DNA from: Bimuria novae-zelandiae CBS 107.79
Taxonomy: Eukaryota > Ascomycota > Dothideomycetes > Pleosporales > Didymosphaeriaceae
Assembly: GCA_010015655.1 (NCBI GenBank)
Contig: ML976660.1
Coordinates: forward strand, 558,222 to 622,221
Reading direction: 5' to 3'
Length of the DNA: 64,000 nucleotides
The notes below the pieces were generated by a model. It was given only the letters and a program-made list of their open reading frames with translations. It was not told the DNA's origin and did not search any database. A program made the position numbers and the translations under genes. Below are positions 12,214-23,733 of the stretch, one piece after another (position 1 is the first letter of the stretch; each line of letters begins with the position of its first letter).

Positions 12214-13154
12214 TGTGGTATGCGGCGGGCGGCGAGGAAGAGGAAGAGCGTCAGCGGCTCCAAGATAATTGTGGACAGGTTGCTGGAGCCAATTACCTTG
12301 GAGCGCCGGAAGCAAAGAGAGAGAGAGGCGCGTGGGAGAGGAGCAGAGAGCGGGACTTGGGTTGGTTGCTCTTGCCGTGTTGAATCGGAAGCCGTTGCTC
12401 ACCCCACATAGAGTTTCCACCGATATTTTGCGTCATCAAGCAGTGTTTTGCCAAGCCCGACTAACGGGCCAGGCGGCAACGACCAGTCCTCGCGACTTTG
12501 AGACCTCCGAGAGAGAGAGCGTCTCTATCATCGTGGCGTGTTCGACAGTATACATCAACTTCAGCGTGTTGAATCATGCGTGTGGCGATGACTTCGACTA
12601 GAAATTAGAAGGAAAAAACAATCGTCTCCGCATACAACTCAATCATCCTAGGCTCCACTCTAGACGCACCCTTTCTCAACCTGGGGGTTCAACTCAGGTA
12701 GGTAATAGTCCAGCGTCGGAAGGGGTAGTCAAGCCTGCCAAATAGAGCTGAGCCATCTTTAAATCACATTCGTCATTCATATAGGCCTCCAAATAGTCTG
12801 CCAATACCAACGCAGAAGATTGCGTGCAATCAACTGCAAATATATATAGACACCGCAGTACTCGAACTGTCAAAGGTGGTCCAATTGAGCATTTCTGAAT
12901 TCTGACATATCTCAGGACCGAAACCCCTTTTTTTATGCGAGATGCAGCATCCACAATTTCGGGAAAGAACCACCGCAACAGCCATATACAAAGGCTCATG
13001 CTTGCTATGTGACTGCCTTTGTTCAAGGTCGTACTCAAGCTCTTATCGCGGATCTTCAAGTCCTTGGGCTATCGTGCAGCCCGTCAGATTTGTCACTTCC
13101 GCGAGCGCTTCCCAGTGTGACTCCTTCCCGTATAGACAGCCACAACGCAGCGCG
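12214..13154. other. Bidirectional promoter region
   Basis: This separates the divergent BTB-like gene and the three-exon gene to the right. It holds only short, motif-free frames. Confidence 0.45.
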
Positions 13155-15412
13155 ATGTCTACACACATGGCAGGCCAGCACTATCATCTTCACCTCGCTA
13201 CCCTGCCTCGTTCCCACGCCTTCTCGCACTCCCACTACGCGCATTATCCCTACCACCTAATACCTACACCTACGACTACGACTACAGCCACGACGTATGG
13301 CATTCGGCCATATTGGCCTCCCTTATCATAACAAATATTCCGCTACTAGTCAACCGTACCTGAAGCGGACTACCCAAAAAAGTCGCTACCGCGAGTGCCA
13401 CATGCTGAGTTCCTCGGGCAGCTTGGCAACGGGTCAAGCGCCATGTACGCACCAACATAATTTTGCTCCGACGCGTACGTCAGTCTGTTTTACTCATTCA
13501 AGTTTACTGATGATAAATAGCGAATCGATTCAGTGTCCTCGCCGAGCTCGAACAGTCACCCACGCAGCCGGACTGGGGCTTTGACTTCGTCCAGCCTTCC
13601 ACCAAATTGGTAAGACGTCGCGGTAAACGGGCCGGCAAGCACCATAAGCTCAAATATGCTTTAAGAAGCAGTCGAGATGCGCAGAAGAGTGAGGGTGTGA
13701 GTGAGCTATGTGACAGATTTGCAACACTCAGCTTGAACGATGGGTCGACGCCCACCAACACTGTGGAGACGGTACGACATCATTGGGCACCACTGTTCCG
13801 TCCGAACAGGACCACGGAACCTTCTGTCCCTGCAAAAGTTGTTCCACGGCCTGAGCGCTGCATTTCCCCAATCAGAAGTTCTTTGTCGGCCCGTGACCAA
13901 GAGGGAACCAGGCGAAAGGAGTCACGCTTCTTCCCCTTATCAGCGTTCATCGCCAGTCCACCTCCTGCTGCGCATCGAGAACCAGCCGGCGAGTTCGTGC
14001 ATGCAGGTCGAACTCGAGGGGTCCGGGCAGAAATGCCGGCCGCTGGCGAGCCTTCCACGTCTCCACAGGAGGCTGTTGCTTCAGCGGCATGCCGCGCTCT
14101 TGCACTACATACTACGGGCAGAGCTGATCCCCAAGTTCTGCCAATCATGGCTTCCCAGACGCCATCACCCCTTTCACCGCATGCGCAATCACCAAGCTTC
14201 ACATCGCGACAAAAACCCGAGTCTGCTGGGCCGATGGCATCTCCACCTGCTCCGCTCTCTATCACGTCTCCTCAGACCGCATCGCCTATGCTCACGACAA
14301 CGCCCGTACCCAACAGTCCATCGACGTTCGGCACACCTCTGATCGACCTTTCGGAGCCTAGTCGATCGTCTCAGGAACTGCCGCCGCCTTCTTCGGTAAA
14401 GGCGATGAATATACCTAACACAGCGGACGCAAGCGGTCTGTATGGTTACTATTCCAGTGGCATCACTTGCCCGAGATCTCTTATTACAGCACCTATAACT
14501 TCTCCTCATCCATTTGTTACTCCGCGGCTAGACCGCCTAAAAGGGCCATTGCCTCTCATTTGGCAGGGTATGGAGGAAGAACCAACACTTCCCTACAACA
14601 AGAGCGGATATATGGACCCTAAATCATCATCGCCAGGCTTGAGCTCTTCAGTGAATGTCGACGACTTCCTCAAGATGGGTCACGCAAACCCATGTTGGTG
14701 TTCATCTCGTCCGGACTCTGTGACATTGGGAAAATTGCCACACGATGATCCAGCATGGCCGCTGGAGACGGGTGCAAACGGAATTGTGGAGGACACGTGC
14801 AGAGCACCCCACGCTTTTAGTCAAAGAAAACAGGACGACAGTGGCGACTGCGTCCCAACTGGAAGTTTGGCGACGCGGAACAAGGTCATGGCTACCTCAG
14901 TTACAGAACTGTTTTCCTCATTCTTCGACTCAGAAAACAGGTTTGAAGACAGAGACTTGAAGTCCAGTGGCTACGAACCCTTCGCCCCCTCTGGCGAGAA
15001 CATCAACTCAGAAGATGATGCCTGGGCCATCGTCTTTGCAGGCGAGGACCACAATCAAAACCTCCTATTCCCCACTCAAACTTCCCAGGACACCATGTCA
15101 GAGCCGGAACTTCTTTCAGTGCCAGGTATCACATCCATACCAGCGTCCCCTAGCTTTTCTGAAGCCTCGCCCTGGACTATCCCGCCTTTTGACTTCGAAT
15201 TCGAATCCGCAATCCCTTTCGATGCTTTCAGCATCCTATATTACAACCAGCAGCTTGGCTTGGGAGAGGAGAGTACGGCTAGTGCGAGTGCCGTGGAGTG
15301 GCCTACGCTGCAGGAGGCTGTCAATATGAACAAGAGGCGTGTGAATATGGGCTATGGGGTGGATGACGAAGAGTGGAAGAATTGGGATGACGTGACGGGT
15401 TCGTTCACGTGA
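13155..15412 (+). CDS. Unrecognised disordered protein, 708 aa, three exons
   Basis: I reconstruct exons 13155-13294, 13350-13444 and 13521-15412. Intron 1 (55 bp, GTATGG donor, CTACTAG acceptor) and intron 2 (76 bp, GTACGC donor, TTACTGAT branch-like site, AAATAG acceptor) both preserve one reading frame, which turns three fragments in different frames into one chain. The N-terminus is His/Tyr/Thr-rich. A basic patch (VRRRGKRAGKHHK) follows near residue 110, then a long Ser/Pro region. The C-terminal 200 residues are acidic with aromatic clusters such as PPFDFEFESAIPFDAF and end in EEWKNWDDV. No known domain is recognised. The basic patch plus acidic-aromatic tail would suit a nuclear or transcription-related protein, but that is a guess. 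A large upstream frame without an ATG at 13607 is explained by the third exon. Confidence 0.7.
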
Positions 15413-16072
15413 GTGCTGCAGGTTGATGTCGTCTGAGGAAAGGATCTGATCGACGAGGGACGCAGGGAGAGCGGGAGGTGGGATTGGGTTGGGTAGGGAC
15501 GGATAGGGACGGATGGACTTCTTCTGAGATTATATTTCTGTCTTCACTCTCTTGATAATCCTGCACAGTGATCGAGTTGTCGGATCAACCGCCGTGATGT
15601 GAGCATCTAACGGCCTGGCACAAAGTAGGTGCAGTTGGCCACTACCCAGGTGTACTACTTATCCCGGGTGACACAGAGGACTAAGACAACATCAAATAGA
15701 ACAGTCTTACCCGACATTGACTTCACAACTGGATGCAACTCGCAATGAGCAAAACCCACAAATAGGTAACGTACACACGATAGGAACGGACAAACATGTC
15801 CAGTCTACCCAAACGACGGAAGAAAGGCTGGGTTATCAAAACCACAAGCCGACCGCGTATTGTACAGAGCTCCCAGATAAGGTAACAAGCATATCAACAC
15901 CGACGCCGTAGCGCTCCCTAGCCATTCATACATCCCAAACCAGACGTTATTCACAAGACCTTTTCACGTTTCCATCCGTAGCAGCGCGGCTCTTTCTCAA
16001 CTTCCTGACCGAGTCACCTAGGTAGATGCCACCCCCGCTCGCAACCCGGCCCTGCAGTCTTTGGCAAGAATT
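15413..16072. other. Convergent 3' intergenic region
   Basis: Lies between two genes ending toward each other. It includes short GGGACGGAT direct repeats near 15,500 and no gene. Confidence 0.45.
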
Positions 16073-18589
16073 CTACTCCTGCCCTCGTGCTCCACCCATA
16101 CGCTCAATGTTACTCAATATCCTGCTCTTGCCGCCACTTGTGCTCCTATTTAGCGCTGCTCCTCCTCCATAACCGAATCCACCTGCCCCTGGAGCCCTCA
16201 GACCGGACGGCTTCGTAATGCTGTTGCTGCGCTCGCCACCCATCGCGCTCCCTGGTCGTCCACCTCCCAGTGCAGACCCAGGTCGCGACGTAGGTCCGCC
16301 AGCAAGGAACCCCGTAGACCGCATGCTAGGCGGGTTGTCCGCTGACTCTGTCCTCTTGTGCTTGGGCGGAGCCGGGGGTGCTGAAGAGGCCTGGCTCTTG
16401 CGGAACTCTTCTTGTTGGATCTCTTCCATTTTCTCTCCGCACATGGCGAGCATTTGCTCTGCGGCGGCCACGAGTTCTCCTTTCTCGACGCGCTCGGCTT
16501 CGAGGTCTTGCAGTACGGTCTCGTGGGACTGGCGGAGAGATTCCAGTTCTGATTGCAGACCCGCGAGCTTGGCTTTGAGGTTCCCGATCTCGGATTTCTG
16601 CTCTTCGTGAAGCTTGAGGTCTTCGAGTTTGGTGGCAGTGGGAATGGAAGACTCGCCGTTCTTCTTTGCCAGGTCGTCGGGAAGCACTTGGTTGAATGTG
16701 TCATCTCGCTTCTTCTCCGCCTCTTGGACTTGACGTTCGAGACGGATGATTTGCACGCGAAGTTCTTTGCAGCGCTCATCAGCTTTCTTTTGGTAGTTGT
16801 CTTTGAGGGCCTTGATCTTCTTCTCGTGTTTTGCCTTGTATGCTGCGTGCAGATCTCGTGCGACTTCATTGACCTTCTCTGCAATGGCAGTCTGGCATTC
16901 CATCTCTGAGTACACCTTCTTGTTGTTCTCATCCGGATCCACGAAAGTGCTCATGTCGACATTCTTGCTCTCCGCTTCAATGACCTTAGTTTCCAGATCT
17001 GCGGACCGCGATTCTGCTTCTTCGGCGCGCTTTTCAGTTTCGGCGAGGCGGGCAATGAGCTGTTCACGCTCGTTATCGTTACGCGCTAGCTCATCTTGGA
17101 CGTCTTGGAGGAGCCTTTGCACTTCTTCGCCTTTCTTCTTCCAGTCTTCCATTTGCGCTTCGGCATATTCACGTGCTGATCGCTCGTCCCGAAGAGACTC
17201 TTGCGTCTGGCCTACACGATGCTCGGCATCTGACACAGCCTGGACGAGCGATTCGACCTGAGCTTCCTTTCCAGACAAGCTAGCTGTGAGCGACGAGATC
17301 TGGGACTGGAAGTTTGACTTGAGCGATTCCAGCTCTCGAATAGTCACAGTGGGCATTGATCGTGGCGTGGGTGGGGGAGGCAGTTCAAAGTCCATAAGAT
17401 TCAACAATTGTCGGTTCTGGCTTGGAGTGGAGGGCACGTTCAACGGACCGCCCTTTGCTGGCGAGCGTTGGCTTTGATAATATGAGAGTAGATTAGGCTC
17501 GGTTGTAGACTTGCCAGGGGAATTCCGCCCCCGAGAAGGCGAGCCGCGGCGAGAGGTAGAGAAGGCCTCGAATTGAGCGGTAAAGTCGAGGAGCAAGTTG
17601 GTCGTGTCGTTCTCCTTCCGTGACCGGCGTGGTGTAGGAGATGATGACCGCTCCGCGTATCGAACTGTTTGCACCGTTGAAGGCGTCATGGGGGCGCGAG
17701 CGCGGGGTGTGGACTAATTTCAATGAGTACTTAGCATACAGAATAGTGTCTTCGCGCTTACCTGATCGACTAGGCCGTTCTTAGTAGGACTCTGTCTGAG
17801 TGCGGCAAACTTGGTCATATCTATGCCTGGCATTTCCGAGAACATGCTGAAGGAGGTATCGTCCACCGATGTGAATTCAGGACCGTCGGGATTGAAGTCG
17901 GTATCGTCAAAAGTTGCGTCCCCAATATCAAAGCCACCGTTCTGGGCTTGGTATGTGCTCGTTCGTTCCAGACTCTGGCTCCGCGTCTCTTCCAGGCGCA
18001 TGGCAACTGTCAATCCCTCATTATCACGTAATGTGTTATCCTTGTAGGGCGCGAAAGGCTTGGACGGGGTAGGCGCATCTTCGAATTCGTCTTCGAGGTG
18101 TAACACGGGCTCTCGGTTGGTCAAGTCGATAGACGGGTTACGGGATGTCTTCGTGGGTGACCTTCGGCGCGACCGACTGCTCATAGCAGACTCCGGACGC
18201 TCCGTCGCCATCTGCTTCACCGGTGAAGCCTTCTTAGGGCTGGCACCGCTTACGGGGCTGGCTAATAAGTCTCCCTCAACTTCACCAAGCGACTGCTTCT
18301 TGGGCGACATCTTCAATGGGCTCGTCCTTTCTTTCAAACCAAATTTCTTTTCGGGCGACATCTTGAAGGCCGACTGCGGAACTTCGTCCTCGAAGCCCGT
18401 CGTTGGCTTGATAGGCGTCGTAGCAGCACTCGGCGCAACGTTTTCTTGATCTTCATTCTCCATGTGCGAAACGAAAGGCGAAGACGGCGGGTCGTGCCAG
18501 CTCATCATATCGATGTCGTCTTCGGGGCGAATGAGATTCGAAGCTGCATTAAGCGTCTCCGGAGAGAGTTCCGCCATGGGTTCTGCCAT
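16073..18589 (-). CDS. Spindle pole body-associated protein, cut12/SnaD-like
   Basis: Exons 18589-17762 and 17713-16073 encode 822 aa. The 49-bp intron has a GTAAGC donor, a GCTAAG branch-like site and a TTAG acceptor, and is phase 0. The first 270 residues are acidic and Ser/Pro-rich with repeated SP-K motifs (MSPEKK, SPLKMSPKK), likely CDK sites. A conserved block around residues 290-340 (TVRYAE and LLDFTAQFEAFSTSRRGSPS) resembles fungal cut12/SnaD spindle-pole proteins. Residues about 400-700 form a long heptad-patterned coiled coil rich in Glu, Lys and Gln, followed by a Gly/Ser/Arg tail. Such proteins sit at the spindle pole body and link mitotic kinases to spindle assembly. The ATG at 18589 has context AACATGGC. 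The family name comes from layout and the conserved block, so confidence in the exact orthologue is moderate. Confidence 0.68.
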
Positions 18590-18827
18590 GTTGTTGCGAG
18601 TGTCGAGAGAATTGAGCAGTTAGTGTGTGGATGCTCGAGTACGAGTGCGGGACTTTTGGATTGTTTGTTTGTTTGTTTACACTAAGCCGCGCTTTGCGCT
18701 TATCGGTTAGCGGAATGTTCCGACGCCGATCCGACTCGGAACCTTCAACCATCTGGGCATCACCGACTTCAGGGAAATGGACTGAGCGCTTCAGGATACT
18801 AAATAACATATATCCTCAACTTTTGTG

Positions 18828-20762
18828 CTAGCCACGTACCTTTCTGCTTACAAGCGAGCCCTGCCCGTCGCCCTGCCCTAACTCCGACTTCCCTACACGT
18901 CCTTTCGCCCACACGCCAATGTCCCATTTGCAAACCCCTTCGTTCGTCAATGCCCACAATTGGTCCTCGCTCCTCCATTCTAGCGCGTATATAATCCCAG
19001 TAGTTTTAAGATCGATCGGTTCCAACACCACGCAGCCCCGTTCGCTTGCCCCATTACTGTAGTATTCCCGTCCGCAACGATATACGAAAGCGAAGTCGTG
19101 AGAATGCCACCGTGAATGAGTTTTAGGGGATCCATGTGAATGTTTCGGCGACAGAAACGCCATGGGGTCAATGGAGTACACTCGTAGCGTCTTCCATGCA
19201 GCGAGCGCGATACGATGAGATCGAGGAGACACGGCAACTTTCAGTCCGATCGTAGGTAGGTTGTCGAGATCTGGGGGGTCTGCGAGACACGCCACGGGTA
19301 TATGCTCTAGCGGGCCATGTGGGGCGTACGGATCGAATTGGGTGCACCCAAGCGGATACTGGACTGCTTTCAAGATGAAAGCGCCTTTGCGCAACGGTAT
19401 GGTCTGGTTAGAATCATAATTCTTGCGGTTGATGAACAACTTCAGAGCCGTGTTTACGCAGGTTGGAGAGCTGTTGTTCAGATCCTTATGTGTAAGTTTG
19501 TGATGATGGTAATGCTTGATCGGTTTGCCTAGGACGTCGGAAAGCCAGATGACATGCATTTCAGGCAGACTGGTGTCTTCTCTGGCAAACTGCCAGCCTC
19601 GGGTCATCGATTCCGTTCCTTTCCAAAGTGGAATCTGCATTGATGATGGAAAGAACAGCACGTTGTCCCCTTCAACGCGCATCTGCGAGATGCGGTCAAT
19701 CATTGTCATCGTTGCAGGAATCTTATATACGACATCCGCAGTCAGATATCGGTTGTCGAACGCGATGTCAGTCAGACTCTTATAACCTACGAATTTGTAG
19801 ACAGACTTTCGAGGATACAGCCAAAGGATCTTGGGATCTCCTTCTGGGGTAATCACCATGTCCGTAACGACGGCAGTGTCTCGCGGCGCTTTGATATCGT
19901 ATTTGGCAGTGACCCGTGGACCGACATACGGATCAAGAATTATAACGACGAGAACTAGTTTTCCGAGAGGCTGGCCTGTTGTACGCAACAATATCGCTAA
20001 AAGTGGATCCGATGAACAGGTCCCTATAGGGCAAGCGCCGGCCCACGCGATTCGAATAATTTGGTAGGTGTTAATATCATCATTGTGGGCCTCCGGTACA
20101 CAGGTGGACAAAAACGTAGGAGATATAACATAAAGCAATTTCGGATTCTCATCGTTCCCGTGTGTACCTTCCAGACTTCGAATGTTAATGACACTGGTGC
20201 TCGCGTGAGTTTCGAGAAGCAGTCGTAACCACCTTTTCCGGGGATCCGTGCTCTTGTTGGCTGTAAGGCATCCGCCCCCCTTGCAGATGTCGTACCAGGA
20301 GACGATTTGGCTCAAGCTCCTGTTCATGGTTTGGGGCGCTTTCCAGGTGTGGATGTTGACCATATGGCTAGCTCCATTGAAAAGATGCTTCGTGGCGCGC
20401 TTGCTAAACTCCAACAGCAATGCTGAGGCGTCGTCACGAATCCACCGGGACAGTTTTCGTGTTCCCGGGACTTGATCCTAGACAAAGCAAATCAGTGGGA
20501 GGTTTTGGTACACTGAGAGCTTGAACTGTATGTATTACTCCGTATGATAGATGTTACGAAGTACTAAATTGCAGGGTCTGACATTTGCCCGTAGAAAGAG
20601 ATCGAAAGAACATACCAATTGATGCCGCAGCAACTTTTTCGACTGCAACGCATGCTGCCGCATAAGCTTGCTCGTCAGCAGACAAAGGTAGAAGGACTCC
20701 GGATCCAGCCTGTACAACACATGTTGAACAATCTCCGCCGGTAAGTCAAGGAGCGACATCAT
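18828..20762 (-). CDS. F-box protein, substrate unknown
   Basis: Exons 20762-20616 (49 codons) and 20477-18828 (550 codons) give 598 aa. The intron 20615-20478 (138 bp) has a GTATGT donor and CTAG acceptor. The N-terminus is a classic F-box: LLDLPAEIVQHVLYRLDPES followed by LCLLTSKLMRQHAL. The long C-terminal part has scattered Trp, Tyr and hydrophobic strands, possibly a beta-propeller-like or irregular substrate domain, but no WD or LRR repeat is clear. F-box proteins recruit targets to SCF ubiquitin ligases through SKP1. The gene follows the spindle-pole gene in the same orientation with a gap of 238 bp. Confidence is high for the F-box and nil for the substrate. Confidence 0.8.
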
Positions 20763-21378
20763 TCTCCTCCGTCTTTGTGTCGAGAGCTTTGACGCAGTGC
20801 AAACGGACGGCGGGGGGGACTGACTGTTCGCTCACCGGTGAAACATATGAAGGCAGCCGCGCTAGAAAGGACGCGCTAACGCTCCTGTACGAGTACCCCG
20901 CCAGAGGTGACTAGCACGAGGTAACACCTCCATAGGTGTGCAAAGCATATGTGCTCATCTTGTAATTCTTACGAAAAGGCGTTCTACAAAGCATCCGATC
21001 GCTGTATGGGTTTCCAAGTTGACGGGCTAGTGCACCGCTGGTACCAGGTACCAGGCACAATCGCCACAGACAAGTCAACAGCCCCACATACACGACCTGA
21101 ATGACAGCTCAAGAATCGCGGCATCGAATACAGATCTCGAAGAAGGGTTATTAAAAAATATAAGTGATACTATGGACGTCAAAAGTCAAAACGACCGTTC
21201 ATGCCTTGGGTGCGTTGCGATGTGCTCAACCTCTAGAACGCCGCCAATGCCACCCCAAACGCCAGGATATCGCGCTATGTACAAGATCAAATGTAACAGA
21301 ATTATTTAAGTGAAGAAGCGTTGCGTGTAGCGAAACATTCATGCTACAAGTCACCCGGAACAACGAAGGTAGGCAGAT
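20763..21378. other. Intergenic region
   Basis: Upstream of the F-box gene and downstream of ATG15. Only small frames occur, with no repeat or RNA gene seen. Confidence 0.45.
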
Positions 21379-23293
21379 CTAAATCTCCATCCGCTCAGTC
21401 ACTGGACCGGCCCTATCCCTTTGCGAGCCTTCGTTTTCATCAAAACATATCAGGCCAAAGAAAACTTTATGCGTACAGCTTGTTGAAGAAGCGGATGTTG
21501 GTACTGGGGTTGGTGTCGGTTTACTTGACACGGAGTGGGACTTGGTGGGATCGAGGCAGCCGCCGAACCACCCATGGTGCCGGCAGCTTCGCGGTGGCGA
21601 ATGTGTGGGATGCGAGATCGTAGCGGTAATGCTAGGCGCTGGAGCCGGTGATGGAGTAGCCTTCTTGGTGGTGGTTGGCTCGTCGTCATCCAAGCAGCCG
21701 AACCAGCCAGGCGTCTTGCAAATAGATGTCGACGCGGAGGATGATTTCTTATGCTTCGTGGTCGTGCCCTCGCTGGTAGTACTGTCATCTAAGCAGCCGA
21801 ACCTAAGAAACAGTTAGCGCAGCTACTCAAAAATCCCATGAGAAGAAAGTGCTAAGTTATACTCACCACCCTGGTGTTTTGCACGTTTCGGTTCTTGTCC
21901 GCGTGGATGTCGTTAGCGACGTCGTGGGTCTGGTGGAAGAAGTAGTCGTGTCAGTCCCATTGCTCTCGAAGAATTCCCAGTTAAAGCAGTCGGTACAATT
22001 GACATATTGTTCACATTTGGCTGGCTCGTCGTACTTTTCCAACACCTCTTTGATGACGTTTACGATTTTGTGCGTTCCAATGCCTACGCGCCAACCAAAA
22101 TCGGCCACTGTGTCATAGACGCACTTTTTTCCAGTGTGGCAAACGCTTTCCATAGCATAACCACCCAGCGTACACATGCTACCGGCGGAGTTGCAGCTGC
22201 CCATATAAATAGGATCGGCGGTGTGACCAAAATGGAAGCCTCCTGTCATCTCCCGCTTTTGATGCAATGAGCCCACTTCGTGACCCGGTGGGACTGGGAG
22301 GCCCAGACGAGCCGCGGGCATGGCGTCGGGAACAGCTTCGAAGGTAAGAGCAGGGTGTCCGTAGGTCAAGCCGAGGAAGGAAGACACGGCGCCTCCTAGC
22401 GAATGTCCAGCCATCCAAATCTCGGCGTTCGGGTATAGGGCAGTTGCATTGTGGTAGAGATCGCGAGCGGCATAGTAGTATCGGTTCTTCGCCCTCAAAG
22501 CGCCAACCAGACATGTAGAATTGCAAGTATAAACCGAGGTCTGGCAGTCGCACACTTGACGCCAGAGATACTGCCCTCCTTGTCCGCAGCAGCAGCTGAA
22601 AAACAGGTTGTCGTTTATCTTATCGTTTGTAGTGGTTTCGGAGCCGTCGAAGAGCGCAGGCGACGTTCCCTTCAGTCCGATGACTACCGTTTCGTTGGCC
22701 GTATCAGCGAAGATGTGGCCGCGCAAACCGTCTGATTCCCAGCCGAAGTCTTCGGTGTAGTTGAAGCCTCCTTTTACGTCTTCCCACGCGCCGGTATTCG
22801 GTTCCAATATGTAGGCGTTCGAAGCCATGCGGGCGAAGGTGAGGACTGTGTCCTTGTCGGTCACGTTGGGCCCCGCTATCTCGTCCACTGTCCAGTCGTC
22901 TGCTGCCATGTTCACCGGCTTACCCATCATTCTGCCCCAGTCCAGTATGCCATCTATTGTTTCCTTGCTCTTGTCTCTAAGTCGTTGGATCTGCACTGCC
23001 TCGGACCTCGCCCGCAGTGGAGGGACAGGCTCGCGCTCCGGATTGTCGCCCTCGAGCATCCAGACCGGCGCCTCCTCCGGCACGTCAAGGCGCCTGTGAA
23101 GCTCTGGATATTTGTATGTTCCATGGTGGAATATGTGTTTGAGTGAGAAGTCCTTCACTGCCTCGGTGGGGCGCGGCGGCGAACTCGGGGGTGGTAGGAC
23201 GATGGGCAGCTCTAGCGCGCTCGTTGCGGCGAGGAACGACAGGAGCAGCGAGGCGGTCACGCGAGAAGGCGAGGTGCAGACACGTCGTCGCAT
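21379..23293 (-). CDS. ATG15: Autophagic phospholipase/lipase ATG15
   Basis: Exons 23293-21867 and 21802-21379 encode 616 aa. The 64-bp intron has a GTGAGT donor and TCTTAG acceptor and splits a Trp codon. The start is the only in-frame ATG, and gives a short basic N-terminus then one hydrophobic segment (residues 12-27), the type-II signal anchor of Atg15. The class-3 lipase region follows, with the nucleophile in GHSLGG at residues 296-301, plus Cys-rich loops (SCCCGQGG) and several N-glycosylation sites, as in the family. The Ser/Thr-rich C-terminal tail holds a repeated module, [12 protein letters not shown] twice plus the variant [10 protein letters not shown]. Atg15 reaches the vacuole through the multivesicular body route and breaks down autophagic-body membranes. 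It is divergent from the VPS9-domain gene, with 440 bp between the two starts. Confidence 0.93.
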
Positions 23294-23733
23294 GTTTGCT
23301 TGGGCGGAAGAAAGTCGAGGAGTTGTTGTTCGTTGCGGGTGGGATTGCGAACATGCGGACAACTACTCACATGCATGACGCACTTAAAGCAGCACGAGAC
23401 AGCCCGCGGCTCCGGCACGCGCAGAGGAGGAGGGAGAGCGGGCCGGCGTTGCTGTTCACAGCGTAGCGCCATGACGATGATAGCACCAACACTTGTGAAC
23501 AGCTGCGCTACCATCACCCAAGGCAATATCTAGAGTACGCAGGCTCCAGCAAGCGTCGGAAGCCGAACAGACGTCCGACTGTAAACAGATTCTAGGCCCG
23601 GTTGCACTGTTGCATTGCGCCGCACCACCGTATGACACTCCTAGGGGCTCGAGCTTGCAGGTATCACTTGGTTTAGAATCCCGCATCAACGTCTTGCGGG
23701 CACATTCACTTCACTCTTCACCGCTCGATAGTC
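23294..23733. promoter_or_regulatory. Shared divergent promoter of ATG15 and the VPS9-domain gene
   Basis: 440 bp separate the two ATG codons, so both promoters and 5' UTRs must lie here. I cannot name specific binding sites with confidence. Confidence 0.5.

Noticed and set aside
12214..12420. Upstream extension of the BTB-like protein
   Set aside because: It opens with GTG, and the internal ATG at 12213 has a better context.
13607..15412. 601-codon frame as a complete gene
   Set aside because: It opens with TTG, not ATG, and continues in frame upstream to a good splice acceptor at 13520; it is exon 3 of a larger gene.
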